Assembly: GCF_001682855.1 (NCBI RefSeq)
Contig: NZ_MAQW01000002.1
Coordinates: 694 to 64,693, forward strand
Length of the DNA: 64,000 nucleotides
Source: Bacillus sp. FJAT-27264
GTDB taxonomy: Bacteria; Bacillota; Bacilli; Paenibacillales; Paenibacillaceae
Direction of reading: 5' to 3'
In this document: piece by piece, positions 36,401-44,182 of the stretch
Layout: each line of letters starts with the position of its first letter
How positions within the stretch are numbered: the first letter of the stretch is position 1
Translations under genes and position numbers: made by a program
Notes under the pieces: generated by a model
Seen by the model: the letters and a program-made list of their open reading frames with translations, nothing else
Told to the model about the DNA's origin: nothing
Database searches by the model: none

Positions 36401-37111
36401 GGAAGTGACTTTGATCCGGCGAATAGCCCTGAGCTTGCCGTTGCCGAAGCTATTGATCATCATCGATATCACATTCAGGCCACGCGTAATGCTTGGAATA
36501 ACCCACAGTATTACTCCCAGCCCCAGCAGCAGACCCGTAATCATGATCAGGGTAACCATTTGGATGGAGCTCTGGTAGGCCTTCTCCGCTTGGACAGCTT
36601 GTTCATTCTGCTTATAGTAGTTATAGTCAGACAAGCTGTTCAGGCTCTCAAGCACCTCATTCTGTACATCCTGCCCCTTAGCGTTGCGGTAAGCATTGGC
36701 GCTTTGGATGTCGCCCGCGGCAAGCATCACCATCGCCCGTTCCTGATAATCCTTATAAGCGGAATAGGAGTTCTCAATTCCTTTGACAATCTGAAGTTCT
36801 TCGGCACTCGTCATGGATTCCTTGATGTTCTCCAAATATTGATCTACTTTGGCAAGTTTCCCGTTAATCTCGCTCTTTTGCGACTCGATAGCCATAGAAT
36901 CTGAATTCAACATCGAAGTTGTCAATATACGCGCCATATCGTTTACTTCCCCGCGCATGCCGGAAGAGTTTCGCCCCTTCTGATACCGGTCCTGATAGCT
37001 ATCAAGCTGATGGTTCATATAATTTAACCGGTCATATCCAATAATGGTGAGGGCAAACATAATCGCCAGCAGTGCGCTGAAACCGATAAGAAGTTTGGCT
37101 TTAATCTTCAT
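33440..37111 (-). CDS. rsbK: Multi-domain sensor hybrid histidine kinase, RsbK-like
   Basis: A 1223-residue membrane kinase. Two membrane segments (about 5-25 and 200-220) enclose a helical extracellular domain of about 170 residues. They are followed by HAMP (about 222-275), GAF (about 300-445) and a long Glu/Gln-rich coiled coil (about 450-560). The H-box is [20 protein letters not shown] (His about 570). The HATPase has [17 protein letters not shown] and [13 protein letters not shown]. Three C-terminal receivers follow ([39 protein letters not shown]). The coiled coil before the H-box is where methylation sites are expected in RsbK-type kinases. The ATG at 37111 overlaps the phosphatase stop. 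Confidence 0.88.
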   Translation of the reverse strand: MKIKAKLLIGFSALLAIMFALTIIGYDRLNYMNHQLDSYQDRYQKGRNSSGMRGEVNDMARILTTSMLNSDSMAIESQKSEINGKLAKVDQYLENIKESMTSAEELQIVKGIENSYSAYKDYQERAMVMLAAGDIQSANAYRNAKGQDVQNEVLESLNSLSDYNYYKQNEQAVQAEKAYQSSIQMVTLIMITGLLLGLGVILWVIPSITRGLNVISMMINSFGNGKLRAIRRIKVTSKDEIGEVARVFKEMAEDIEQKQEMEKAYAQAQNDQSWLNANVAQVTELLRGVSSLDDIAQTFINEFTPILSAQYGALYLKDPNNPESLRSSGRYAADGEKEPKGSFVIGQGLVGQCALDKKPIKLEQAPDDYIKVASGFGHAQPDHISIHPVLFEDELLGVMEFASFEPFSSLQTELLHQLANNLGIILNNVTRRIVVEELLRESQAMTEELQCQSEELQTQQEELRRSNENLEEQTDALKRSEELLQRQQEELEHYNTELIAKTRALEEQVQEVEEKKDEIEHARGQLEKQAMQLAVTSKYKSEFLANMSHELRTPLNSLLILSQLLTENKEGNLNDKQVEFAHTIYMSGADLLKMIDEILDLSKVDAGKMELNHEEIRLADLNSFVKQNFGPQALKKGLSLRTNFDEPLPEIIIADSHRLKQILRNLLSNAFKFTSEGFVEFSVSPVTGNMPVYLPPEAEYIALAVKDSGIGIPADKTDLVFEAFQQVDGTTSRKYGGTGLGLSISRELARLMGGAIVLDSREGQGSTFTLYLPVQANYSQLLGTAEAAATSEAVNLAGYVQELLPVKTTNAFTVTEIQELVVVEDDREDLSTSDKVLLIIEDDESFAKILLGMARGRGFKGLVALQGDTGMQMAKSYLPDAIILDIQLPVMDGWSILRELKGSSQTRHIPVHVISVSDEVKQGLMMGAMAYLRKPSSREALERAFSQIENYTSSTLKHLLIVEDDEIQRLSIMELIGHDDVAITAVSSGGEALAELRKQKYDCMVLDLMLEDMNGFELLDQIRDDEELNDLPIIIYTGKDLDTKEEMRLRKYAESIIIKDVRSPERLLDETTLFLHRVEANLPEDKRMILQKLHNKEELFDGKKILLVDDDIRNVFALSSVLEGYNMEVKFAENGREALDLLVEQEDFDLVLMDMMMPEMDGYEAMRRIREMPQYQKLPIIALTAKAMKEDRAKCIEAGASDYMKKPIETDQLLSLMRVWLYS

Positions 37112-38280
37112 TCCTTCTCTGTCCCCTTCTTCAGTGAGATCCAGACCAGGCACTTGTCATCATCGCGTTCCCGGTCCAGCTTTTCATTAAAGAATGCAGC
37201 TTGCATCGCTTCTTCCTGCCACGCATGTCCACCCCGCAAATGTCCGATCATAAAATCCAACTGGTCCTCCTGTTCACCCTCTGCCATCTCCAGTAACCCA
37301 TCGGTATACAGTACCAGATGACCGTCCTCTTCAAAGCTGAGGCTTTGCGGCTGAGCCTCCATACGATCAAACAGACCGACTGGATGGCTGTTACTCTTCA
37401 ACAGCACCGGCTCCTTGCTATCGCCTTCGAAGAAGAGTGCTGGCGGATGCCCTGCATTGACATAATCAATACGGCGCATGCGTGTGTCAACAACCATATA
37501 AATGGCTGTGAAATAATACTGCACAAGCGATTTCTCAATATAGAGCTGGTTAAAACGCCGGTTCAGTTCTTGCACGACTTTCTCTGGCTCAACATAGGTC
37601 GTGACCGTGTCTTTCAGCACGGAAGCAATGAACATACAGAAGAGGGACGAAGAGATTCCGTGACCCATCATATCCAGAAGAATGACGCCGTAGCGACCGT
37701 CCCCTAAGGCATACCAGGCATATAAATCCCCCGCTAGTTCAAAGGACGGCTGATAAATCGCATGGACTTCAAAATCCTCCTCCTCAATCGGCAGGCTAAG
37801 TACCGCATTTTGCACAAGTGCCGCGAGCTTCAGCTCATCCTGTATTCGCTGATCCCGCTCTTTATGCCAGTCCTTCTCCTGCTTTAGCCGTAACGCCAAG
37901 CGGATTCTTGCCATCAGTTCCACCTTGTTGATCGGCTTCGTAACATAGTCTACAGCTCCAGCGTCCAGCGCTTCGGCCAGTTTTTTGGAATCGCCTACAG
38001 CAGTAACCATAATAATTGGAATATCCTTGAGATGCTCGTACTGCTGAACTACACGACAAGCTTCAATCCCATCCATCTCCGGCATCATCATGTCCAGAAG
38101 GATCAGATCAATGTCCGATTGCCGAGGACGTTCTTCCGGTTTATTCTGGTCTATGCCCAGAAGATCCAGCATCTCCTTGGCAGAAGAGGCCGTGATGAAA
38201 TTCCGATAGTCTTCTTTTTTCAGGATCTCACGGATAATGATCACATTAGTCGGATTATCGTCCACGATTAGAATTCTCAT
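37108..38280 (-). CDS. rsbY: Response regulator-PP2C phosphatase, RsbY-like
   Basis: A 390-residue protein. The receiver domain (about 1-130) has MRILIVDDNPTN and the acceptor Asp in [14 protein letters not shown] coiled-coil linker (about 140-170) joins it to a SpoIIE-type PP2C domain (about 185-385) with FELAGDLYAWYALGDGRYG and LLDMMGHGISSSL, plus the final VLYTDGLLEM metal motif. Phosphorylation of the receiver should switch on dephosphorylation of RsbV. I start at the ATG at 38280 with GAGGTG upstream. It is the first gene of the stress-signalling cluster and overlaps the RsbK-like gene by 4 bp. Confidence 0.9.
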   Translation of the reverse strand: MRILIVDDNPTNVIIIREILKKEDYRNFITASSAKEMLDLLGIDQNKPEERPRQSDIDLILLDMMMPEMDGIEACRVVQQYEHLKDIPIIMVTAVGDSKKLAEALDAGAVDYVTKPINKVELMARIRLALRLKQEKDWHKERDQRIQDELKLAALVQNAVLSLPIEEEDFEVHAIYQPSFELAGDLYAWYALGDGRYGVILLDMMGHGISSSLFCMFIASVLKDTVTTYVEPEKVVQELNRRFNQLYIEKSLVQYYFTAIYMVVDTRMRRIDYVNAGHPPALFFEGDSKEPVLLKSNSHPVGLFDRMEAQPQSLSFEEDGHLVLYTDGLLEMAEGEQEDQLDFMIGHLRGGHAWQEEAMQAAFFNEKLDRERDDDKCLVWISLKKGTEKE

Positions 38281-38422
38281 TATCGTCACCTCGCATGAGT
38301 AGTATATCGACCGTAACATCCTGTACAACCTGTATCCTCATAATCATACGATACTTGTTAAGACGGTTCCATTCACAACCTTAACATACGGGGCAGCGGG
38401 TCTGCCTCCCGAATTCAACAAA

Positions 38423-38464
38423 GTAACCTCCAGCCCCACTACACCTAGTGGTTCTGGAGGTTAC
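38423..38464 (-). terminator. Terminator downstream of the GSP17M gene
   Basis: GTAACCTCCAG/CTGGAGGTTAC with an inner CCACTA/TAGTGG stem. T-rich sequence follows on the minus strand. It separates the gene at 38499 from rsbY. Confidence 0.75.
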
Positions 38465-38498
38465 GTTATTGGACTATTGGTTCTTTACAAGGCAAGCT

Positions 38499-38849
38499 TC
38501 ATATCAAGCGAGCTCTCCGGGCAATGACTAGAACTTTCCCCCGGTCCAGCTCCTTCTCGTAGAAATCAGCTTCGGCGTCGCTGAATCCGAGCGAAGTGAT
38601 CTTGGAGCGAAGCTCGTCCCCGCGTGAGCGGAACAGGTTGGCCATTGTACCAAACAGTCCTTCTTCTGATAAGCCAACTTCATTGGAGTCAGCAATGTCT
38701 GCAATTTGTTCTTCACGATCCTGATCATGACTGATTACATAAATGTCTTCCTTGCTGTAACCGCTGCTCCGTAGTTGATTCACTTCCTCTATCGCCTGAA
38801 CACCGTTCTCTACCACCTTAGCATACGATCCAGTACCGATTGAATCCAT
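38499..38849 (-). CDS. General stress protein 17M-like (YflT) protein
   Basis: A 116-residue soluble protein of the GSP17M/YflT group. The N-terminal part VVENGVQAIEEVNQLRSSGYSKEDIYVISHD (shown in parts: AIEEVNQLRSSGYSKEDIYV, about 18-37) is the family pattern, followed by an acidic stretch and LGFSDAEADFYEKELDRGKV. B. subtilis YflT is SigB controlled. Here a GTTTCA-N14-GGTTAA element lies 64-89 bp upstream. AAGGAG precedes the ATG. It sits directly beside the rsb cluster. Molecular role unknown. Confidence 0.85.
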   Translation of the reverse strand: MDSIGTGSYAKVVENGVQAIEEVNQLRSSGYSKEDIYVISHDQDREEQIADIADSNEVGLSEEGLFGTMANLFRSRGDELRSKITSLGFSDAEADFYEKELDRGKVLVIARRARLI

Positions 38850-38912
38850 GATCTCACTCTCCTTTAGTTAAGGGTTAAGAGCTACTGTGACAAAAGGACA
38901 ACTGATCTTTCA

Positions 38913-38938
38913 TTAACCTCAATTCCCCCAATTGAAAC
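38913..38938 (-). promoter_or_regulatory. SigB-like promoter upstream of the GSP17M gene
   Basis: On the minus strand GTTTCA (38933-38938), 14 bp, GGTTAA (38913-38918). The -35 half is identical to that of rsbV; the -10 half is weaker. Confidence 0.5.
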
Positions 38939-38940
38939 GG

Positions 38941-39468
38941 TTAGGAAGAATTGCCATCGAACAAATCAATGCCGTCCCATGTTCCGGTCGCCGGATTCCG
39001 ATAAATCTTGAGCGCTATATTTCCTCTCATATATACGTCACCATCTTCGGCCATAAAATAAGGGGTTCCCAGCACCTCACGCAAAACATCCTTCTCCGGT
39101 TCAATCTTCACCCCGTTAATTAACAGACCATACAGCCTTGCCTGGTGAGGGGCAACATGAACATAGGTCACTTGTCCTGCATACACGCCTGCTGACATAT
39201 CTTCATATTGATACTCCAGACAATCAAGCCAGGGATCTTGGGCTATGTGAAGCGGTGTCCCCTTGATCTGCAGCAGTTCTTCCTGTGTGGTATCCAGCGA
39301 AACGCCCGCCAGGGAATCAAAGCTATCCAAGTAAGTTGTGGGACGGGTAGCTAGTAACGACGAAACTACCTGCGCCTGCGGCGCCAAGACGGCTGTGGAA
39401 TCCGGTTTCTGCGGACTCACATCCAACATCGGAGAAAGGAGACTAAGCAATAAAATGATCATATTCAT
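38941..39468 (-). CDS. Exported protein of unknown function
   Basis: A 175-residue protein with a short hydrophobic N-terminus (MNMIILLLSLLSPML) that looks like a signal peptide or uncleaved anchor. Two similar halves follow: each has a 'GV.L...ELL...GTP' pattern (about 54-75 and 118-140). This is reminiscent of two small SmpA/BamE-like beta modules, but I cannot name the family. GGCGGAA lies before the ATG. It ends 3 bp beyond the -35 box of the GSP17M promoter. Its own regulation is not visible. Confidence 0.65.
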   Translation of the reverse strand: MNMIILLLSLLSPMLDVSPQKPDSTAVLAPQAQVVSSLLATRPTTYLDSFDSLAGVSLDTTQEELLQIKGTPLHIAQDPWLDCLEYQYEDMSAGVYAGQVTYVHVAPHQARLYGLLINGVKIEPEKDVLREVLGTPYFMAEDGDVYMRGNIALKIYRNPATGTWDGIDLFDGNSS

Positions 39469-39519
39469 CTTGTTGTTCCGCCTTTCTAATCTGCTTCCGT
39501 CTTGCCCGCTACACCTTGC

Positions 39520-40026
39520 CTACGGCCGGAACTTCTTCCAGAGGGTCGCCGCCACATCCACACCCTTCAGGACGGCGGAGACTTTGCCCCCTTCTTTTTT
39601 GGCATAAGTCTCTTCATAAGACTTCACCGTACGTTCCTCAGATGGAGTTAACGGGGTATCATCAACGGATACTTCTTTCCTCTTGTCCTTCTGCTCACGA
39701 GATTTGCGGTATTTCTCAATGACGGTCACAGATACTTGCTTTGCGGTTAGCGTCAGTTCATTCATGACCTCGCCCAGGTTCTTCACCGAGTCCATAATGG
39801 GATCGATCTTCTGAAGCTGATTCTGTACATCTACAGTAATATCGTTGGCATGCCGGACTGTGGTTTTCACTTCGTACGTAAGTTCATCAATGGTCTTCTG
39901 GACTTCCTGCAGCGTCTGGCTGACATTATCGAGAGAATCTTTTGCCGAACGTAAGGTTTTGATTAAAAAGAAAACAAGTACCGCGAATGCGACAGCCACA
40001 AGGGCTACGCTAAGTTCAATAATCAT
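39520..40026 (-). CDS. DUF948 protein (YtxG-like general stress protein)
   Basis: A 168-residue protein. One N-terminal membrane segment (about 2-24) is followed by a long coiled coil (about 25-105; TLQEVQKTIDELTYEVKTTV) and a basic, then acidic, low-complexity tail. This is the DUF948/YtxG layout. In B. subtilis ytxG lies with ytxH in a SigB-dependent operon. Here a strong SigB-type promoter (40089-40114) precedes it. I prefer the ATG at 40026 (AAGGGG 9 bp upstream) over a TTG six bases earlier. Confidence 0.85.
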   Translation of the reverse strand: MIIELSVALVAVAFAVLVFFLIKTLRSAKDSLDNVSQTLQEVQKTIDELTYEVKTTVRHANDITVDVQNQLQKIDPIMDSVKNLGEVMNELTLTAKQVSVTVIEKYRKSREQKDKRKEVSVDDTPLTPSEERTVKSYEETYAKKEGGKVSAVLKGVDVAATLWKKFRP

Positions 40027-40088
40027 ATCCAAAAACCCCTTCCAAAATCATAAATGAATGATGGCTAACCTGCCTTAATACTGCATAG

Positions 40089-40114
40089 TTACCCCTTCGC
40101 CAAAAAGCCGAAAC
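40089..40114 (-). promoter_or_regulatory. SigB-type promoter upstream of the DUF948 gene
   Basis: On the minus strand GTTTCG (40109-40114), 14 bp, GGGTAA (40089-40094). Its -10 half is the closest to the GGGTAT consensus among the candidates in this window. Confidence 0.72.
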
Positions 40115-40153
40115 AAATGGTCAAGCGTCCCGAAGACTATTCTCAGACCCCTT

Positions 40154-40180
40154 GTTTCAATGCCCTACCCCACCGTTTAT
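40154..40180 (+). promoter_or_regulatory. SigB-like promoter upstream of the DUF1328 gene
   Basis: GTTTCA (40154-40159), 15 bp, GTTTAT (40175-40180), 38 bp before the start at 40218. The same GTTTCA...GTTTAT pair occurs before the ytxH-like gene. The -10 deviates from GGGTAT at two positions. Confidence 0.5.
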
Positions 40181-40217
40181 ACAATGACTATCGACAAAAC
40201 GAAAGGGTGAACTTATC

Positions 40218-40385
40218 ATGCTAAAATGGTCTGTAATCCTGCTAGTGATTGCCTTAATTGCCGGAATCTTCGGTTTCTTCAATCTGGTAGCTGCGGCTGC
40301 TGGCATTGCCAAAGTCCTGTTCTACATCTTTCTTGTGCTCTTCATCGTCTCGCTCTTTACCGGACGCAGAGGAAGATCGATGTAA
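40218..40385 (+). CDS. DUF1328-like small membrane protein
   Basis: A 55-residue hydrophobic protein beginning MLKWSVILLVIALIAGIFGF, continuing through an alanine-rich turn and a second hydrophobic segment, and ending in a basic tail (GRRGRSM). This is the DUF1328/YtjA pattern with two membrane helices. AAAGGGTGA lies 6-8 bp upstream. It is divergent from the DUF948 gene and shares its stress-type promoter region. In other bacteria such proteins are often stress or stationary-phase induced. Function unknown. Confidence 0.85.
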   Translation: MLKWSVILLVIALIAGIFGFFNLVAAAAGIAKVLFYIFLVLFIVSLFTGRRGRSM

Positions 40386-40774
40386 TCATCGCTTATTCCC
40401 AAGTCCCTGTTTTTGAAGATTAAATTAAATATTGCTTGTGATTCCCCGGCCTCCTTTTGGTTTACTAGGATAGTAGCAATCATCGATAATGAAAAAACTC
40501 CAAACCAATACCTGACTGGGTAAAGCCCGGGTTCAAATCCCTGCTTTTTACGTATGTATTTACATCATAACTCTACCATAGCCCCAGCAAATGGTGCCTG
40601 TCCATGGTTTTTATTCCAGAAGGATGTTGAAGTCCCGGCAAAATCCATCAAAAGAAGAGGCTATCCCCACAGTAGATCATCTACTGAAGGAATAGCCTCT
40701 TCCCTGTACCCGCTTGTCGTTCACCCGTCACATACTCTTGCTGCCGCTCCTGTGCCTTGATTTACTTATCTATA
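40386..40774. other. Intergenic region with terminator and a T-arm-like fragment
   Basis: No gene is supportable. It holds the NlpC/P60 gene terminator (40655-40702). A stretch near 40526-40545 (CCCGGGTTCAAATCCCTG) looks like a tRNA T-arm, but no acceptor, D- or anticodon arms of the right size accompany it, so it is not annotated as a tRNA. Confidence 0.4.
40655..40702 (-). terminator. Terminator downstream of the NlpC/P60 gene
   Basis: AAGAGGCTATCC/GG-ATAGCCTCTT arms enclose a perfect CAGTAGAT-C-ATCTACTG palindrome. On the minus strand TTTT follows after CTTC. It lies about 75 bp after the stop at 40775. Confidence 0.85.
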
Positions 40775-41614
40775 TCAGCGGATGACCGATCCTCCGTATA
40801 GGAAACGATTCATCCAAGAAGCGCTTAAATTATCCACTCTAACCCCGCCGGAAGCAATGGAGTAGGTGTGCAGAACTTTGTTGTCGCCCAAGTAGATGGC
40901 AACATGTGTAATCTTTTCAGTCAACTTGTTAACACCGGCATAGGCCGATGCGGAATTCCCACGGTAACTCATAAAGAACATCAGATCCCCGCGTTTTAAA
41001 CCAGATATATCCTTAACCACCGCGCTGTTCTGCTTCACCCAATCCCCTTGCTGACGGGAATCTGCGGGCAGTTTCACAACACCTGCATCCATGAATATTT
41101 GGCGGATAAAATCAGAGCAATCGAAGGTATCCGTGTTGTTGCGGCTGGAACCAAACTCGTAGGGTGTCCCCAAATAGCCCATACCCGCACTGATTACCCG
41201 TTCTACTGCATTGCTCGGATTGGGAACAACAGGAGCTGGCGTCGGTGTTGGTGCAGGCTTAGCTGGCGTACTACCCGCGCTGGTCAGAGAGATATACTGA
41301 CTTCCCGAGCTGACATACCCGACATCACCACTAGCAGACTGTACTTTATAGAAATAACTGTTCGTCACTTCCAAAATGGAGACGATTTCACCCTTCTGCA
41401 AATACTTCAGCACATTGCTGTTTACAGACGGGGCGGTACGCAGACGAACACTGGATTCAATTTTGGCAGACTGTCCGGCAGAAGCCACAACCATAGATGA
41501 ATGAAGCGATTCGGATTGGGCGGACGCCTGCTGAGGGCTGACAACCCCAAGCGTCAACGCAAGTGCAGCAGAAACCAATAATGTAGATGTAAGCTGTTTG
41601 TGTGACTTGATCAT
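40775..41614 (-). CDS. Secreted SH3-NlpC/P60 endopeptidase
   Basis: A 279-residue exported cell-wall hydrolase. The signal peptide (about 1-33, ending ASA-Q) is followed by an SH3b domain (about 50-115), a Pro-rich linker (PAPTPTPAPVVP, about 122-140) and the NlpC/P60 domain (about 148-279). The catalytic Cys is in TFDCSDFIR, the His in THVAIYLGD and the third polar residue in VLHTYS. It should cut gamma-D-Glu-meso-DAP bonds in peptidoglycan. I start at the ATG at 41614 with GGAGG 6 bp upstream. Monocistronic with a strong terminator. Confidence 0.92.
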   Translation of the reverse strand: MIKSHKQLTSTLLVSAALALTLGVVSPQQASAQSESLHSSMVVASAGQSAKIESSVRLRTAPSVNSNVLKYLQKGEIVSILEVTNSYFYKVQSASGDVGYVSSGSQYISLTSAGSTPAKPAPTPTPAPVVPNPSNAVERVISAGMGYLGTPYEFGSSRNNTDTFDCSDFIRQIFMDAGVVKLPADSRQQGDWVKQNSAVVKDISGLKRGDLMFFMSYRGNSASAYAGVNKLTEKITHVAIYLGDNKVLHTYSIASGGVRVDNLSASWMNRFLYGGSVIR

Positions 41615-42027
41615 TCCGTTCCTCCGGTTAATTGAAGTAAGAACCAACAAGTGTGCGCGCTACATTTGTTGCTTTCTGCCCTCATTATAGGCTTGACCGG
41701 GATTAAGAACATGCCCCAAATTTCATAAATAAGTATGCCACTTTATGGTAAGATACAGGTCTATAGTCGCGATTCCTCCTTGGATTTGGTGAAAGATGGA
41801 ATGTATTAGGTAAAGAGAATTCTCACCTAGGCTTTAGGATCCAAGTGACCTGCAAACTCCCCTCATTCACCCTGACGTAAACCGCCATAGATATCTGCCA
41901 AATCCGCCGCTTCCCAGTTGCTCCATTAACGTACGTAGAGAATTCCTTCAACTATTCTCGCCCTTGTAGCAGCATTTAAAAACCATTAGAATAAAGTGAA
42001 GGACTTGTTCCCAAGGAGGTTAACACA
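41615..42027. other. Intergenic region between the NlpC/P60 gene and a small basic protein
   Basis: No convincing gene. On the plus strand TTGTAG (41964-41969), 17 bp, TAGAAT (41987-41992) is a plausible SigA promoter for the gene at 42028. On the minus strand TATAAT occurs at about 41683 in the upstream region of the NlpC/P60 gene, without a good -35 box. Nothing else was recognised. Confidence 0.4.
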
Positions 42028-42213
42028 ATGAGCGAAAACACCGAAAAAGGAAAAATCAATCTTGCCGATGCGATCCGCAATAAACTTGAGCAGAAGAAGC
42101 AGCAATCTTCCGCCAAGCCGGGATCTTCATTCCAGGCAGGTTCGGCCAAACCCTTAAAAAGCCAGAACAACAAAAAGCCTAACAATCAGCGCCGCCGCAC
42201 TGGCGGATCCTAG
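42028..42213 (+). CDS. Small basic, disordered protein
   Basis: A 61-residue protein rich in Lys, Gln, Ser and Asn. A short N-terminal helix (INLADAIRNKLEQKKQQ) is followed by a low-complexity basic tail ending NNQRRRTGGS. AAGGAGG lies 8 bp before the ATG, a promoter candidate is at 41964-41992, and a terminator lies downstream, so it looks like a real single gene. I do not recognise the family. The composition would suit nucleic-acid or ribosome association, but this is only a guess. Confidence 0.7.
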   Translation: MSENTEKGKINLADAIRNKLEQKKQQSSAKPGSSFQAGSAKPLKSQNNKKPNNQRRRTGGS

Positions 42214-42292
42214 GGGGGCCTGATTCCTATAGGGTTCACGGGCAATGTCAAACAGCCCGGCCTGATTCAGGGACAGCCACTAGGTTACAGCC

Positions 42293-42334
42293 AAACGGCT
42301 GCGTCCTCCCTACGGGGAGCATGCAGCCGTTTTT
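42293..42334 (+). terminator. Terminator downstream of the small basic protein gene
   Basis: AAACGGCTGC/GCAGCCGTTT with T run on the plus strand, about 80 bp after the stop at 42213. Confidence 0.85.
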
Positions 42335-42357
42335 GCTGTTTCCCATAATTCAAGGAA

Positions 42358-42397
42358 AAGCAGCCTGTTTAATCCCGAGGGATTAAACAGGCTGCTT
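42358..42397 (-). terminator. Terminator downstream of the ABC-F gene
   Basis: A perfect 18-bp-armed hairpin (AAGCAGCCTGTTTAATCC and its complement, 4-base loop). On the minus strand it runs into TTTTCC. It lies 40 bp after the stop at 42438. Confidence 0.88.
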
Positions 42398-42437
42398 CGT
42401 CTTTAGCACTCCCCGCAAGGGTAGCAACCATTTGAAA

Positions 42438-44063
42438 TTAAACTTCGACAGGATACATGCGCTTGCGCAGTTCCTTGACTTCATCGCTCTCCAGGTACTC
42501 GTCATAACTCATCGTGCGATCGATAACGCCAGCCGGCGTAATCTCAATGATCCGGTTAGCAATCGTCTGAATGAACTGATGGTCATGCGAAGTGAACAGG
42601 ATCGTGCCGTCAAAGTCGATCAGCCCGTTGTTCAGCGCCGTGATAGACTCGAGATCCAAGTGATTCGTAGGCTCATCGAAGACCAGCACGTTCGCACCGT
42701 TCAGCATCATCTTCGCCAACATACAGCGAACTTTCTCTCCTCCGGACAGTACGCTTGCCTTCTTCAACGCTTCCTCACCGGCAAACAGCATCCGGCCCAG
42801 GAATCCGCGCAGGAACGTCTCATCCTGATCCTTGGAATACTGACGCAGCCATTCCACAAGATTCATGTTTACGCCGTCAAAATAGCTGGAGTTATCTTTC
42901 GGGAAATAAGCCTGAGTGGTTGTAACCCCCCATGCATATTCTCCTGTATCCGCTTCTTTATCGCCCATGATTACATCAAACAGCAGCGATTTAGGCTGGG
43001 AATAAGGACCGACAAAAGCAATCTTGTCGCCTTTATTAACCACGAAGCTAATCTCATCCAGCACTTTCTCACCTTCAACCGTTTTGGACAATCCGCTGAT
43101 GGTCAGCAGTTGCTTACCGGCTTCACGTTCAGGCTTGAAGTTGAGGAACGGGTATTTACGGTTGGACGGACGAATGTCGTCCAGCGTAATTTTCTCGAGT
43201 TGCTTCTTACGCGATGTGGCTTGCTTGGACTTGGAAGCATTGGCCGAGAAGCGCTGAATAAAGGCTTGCAGCTCCTTGATCTTGTCTTCCTTCTTCTTGT
43301 TCGAGTCGCGCTGCAAAGCCTGTGCCAGCTGACTGGATTCATACCAGAAGTCATAGTTGCCGACGTACATCTGGATTTTACCGAAGTCAATATCCGCGAT
43401 ATGTGTACATACTTTGTTCAGGAAGTGACGGTCATGGGATACGACGATAACGGTGCCTTCGTAGTCCATGAGGAAGTTCTCTAACCAGCCAATGGATTCC
43501 AGATCCAAGTGGTTGGTAGGCTCATCGAGCAGCAGGTTGTTCGGACGACCGAACAGGGCCTGCGCCAGGAGCACGCGAACCTTCTCATTGCCGCTAAGTT
43601 CGGCCATGTTCTTGTCATGCAGTTCACGCATAATACCCAGACCGATCAGCATCGCTGCTGCATCCGGTTCAGCATCCCAGCCGTTCAGCTCAGCGAATTC
43701 GCCTTCCAGCTCACCGGCGCGCAGACCGTCAGCCTCGGTGAATTCTGCCTTCGCGTAGAGAGCATCCTTCTCTTTCATAATCTCGTACAGACGAGTATGG
43801 CCCATAATTACTGTCTCAAGCACAGGGAATTCATCATACTCGAAATGGTTCTGCTTCAGTACGGCCAGACGTTCACCGGGTGTGATATGAACATCCCCGG
43901 AGTTCGATTCAATCTCACCGGACAAAATTTTCAGAAAGGTAGATTTCCCGGCGCCGTTCGCACCGATCAGACCATAGCAGTTACCAGGAGTGAATTTTAT
44001 GTTTACATCTTCAAATAGTGCGCGTTTTCCGTAGCGGAGTGTTACGCCGCTTGTACTAATCAT
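42438..44063 (-). CDS. ABC-F family ATPase (YkpA/YbiT type)
   Basis: A 541-residue protein with two ABC domains and no membrane segment, acting on the ribosome. Domain 1 has Walker A GANGAGKST (about 34-42), signature LSGNEKVRVLLAQAL and Walker B NLLLDEPTNHLDLES. The linker (about 240-300) is the P-site tRNA-interaction motif region, rich in Lys/Gln. Domain 2 has GPYSQPKSLL in the Walker A position, signature VLSGGEKVRCMLAKMM and VLVFDEPTNHLDLES. The degenerate second Walker A (no canonical GKS/T) is typical of the YkpA/YbiT group. Members act in translation rescue; a role in antibiotic resistance is not indicated. Confidence 0.9.
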   Translation of the reverse strand: MISTSGVTLRYGKRALFEDVNIKFTPGNCYGLIGANGAGKSTFLKILSGEIESNSGDVHITPGERLAVLKQNHFEYDEFPVLETVIMGHTRLYEIMKEKDALYAKAEFTEADGLRAGELEGEFAELNGWDAEPDAAAMLIGLGIMRELHDKNMAELSGNEKVRVLLAQALFGRPNNLLLDEPTNHLDLESIGWLENFLMDYEGTVIVVSHDRHFLNKVCTHIADIDFGKIQMYVGNYDFWYESSQLAQALQRDSNKKKEDKIKELQAFIQRFSANASKSKQATSRKKQLEKITLDDIRPSNRKYPFLNFKPEREAGKQLLTISGLSKTVEGEKVLDEISFVVNKGDKIAFVGPYSQPKSLLFDVIMGDKEADTGEYAWGVTTTQAYFPKDNSSYFDGVNMNLVEWLRQYSKDQDETFLRGFLGRMLFAGEEALKKASVLSGGEKVRCMLAKMMLNGANVLVFDEPTNHLDLESITALNNGLIDFDGTILFTSHDHQFIQTIANRIIEITPAGVIDRTMSYDEYLESDEVKELRKRMYPVEV

Positions 44064-44182
44064 TAAGCATTACCATCCTTTTCACATAGGCTTCCGGCTC
44101 ATTATAGCATAAAACCCATTATAATTACCCGTCAAAGTGGCGTATGAAGCGGGAAGTTTACACCAAAAATGCACTTTCGTAC

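Noticed and set aside
40490..40555. Possible tRNA gene around GGTTCAAATCC
   Set aside because: Only a T-arm-like segment fits; acceptor, D and anticodon arms cannot be formed at normal spacing (about 60 nt available), and the T stem has a mismatch.
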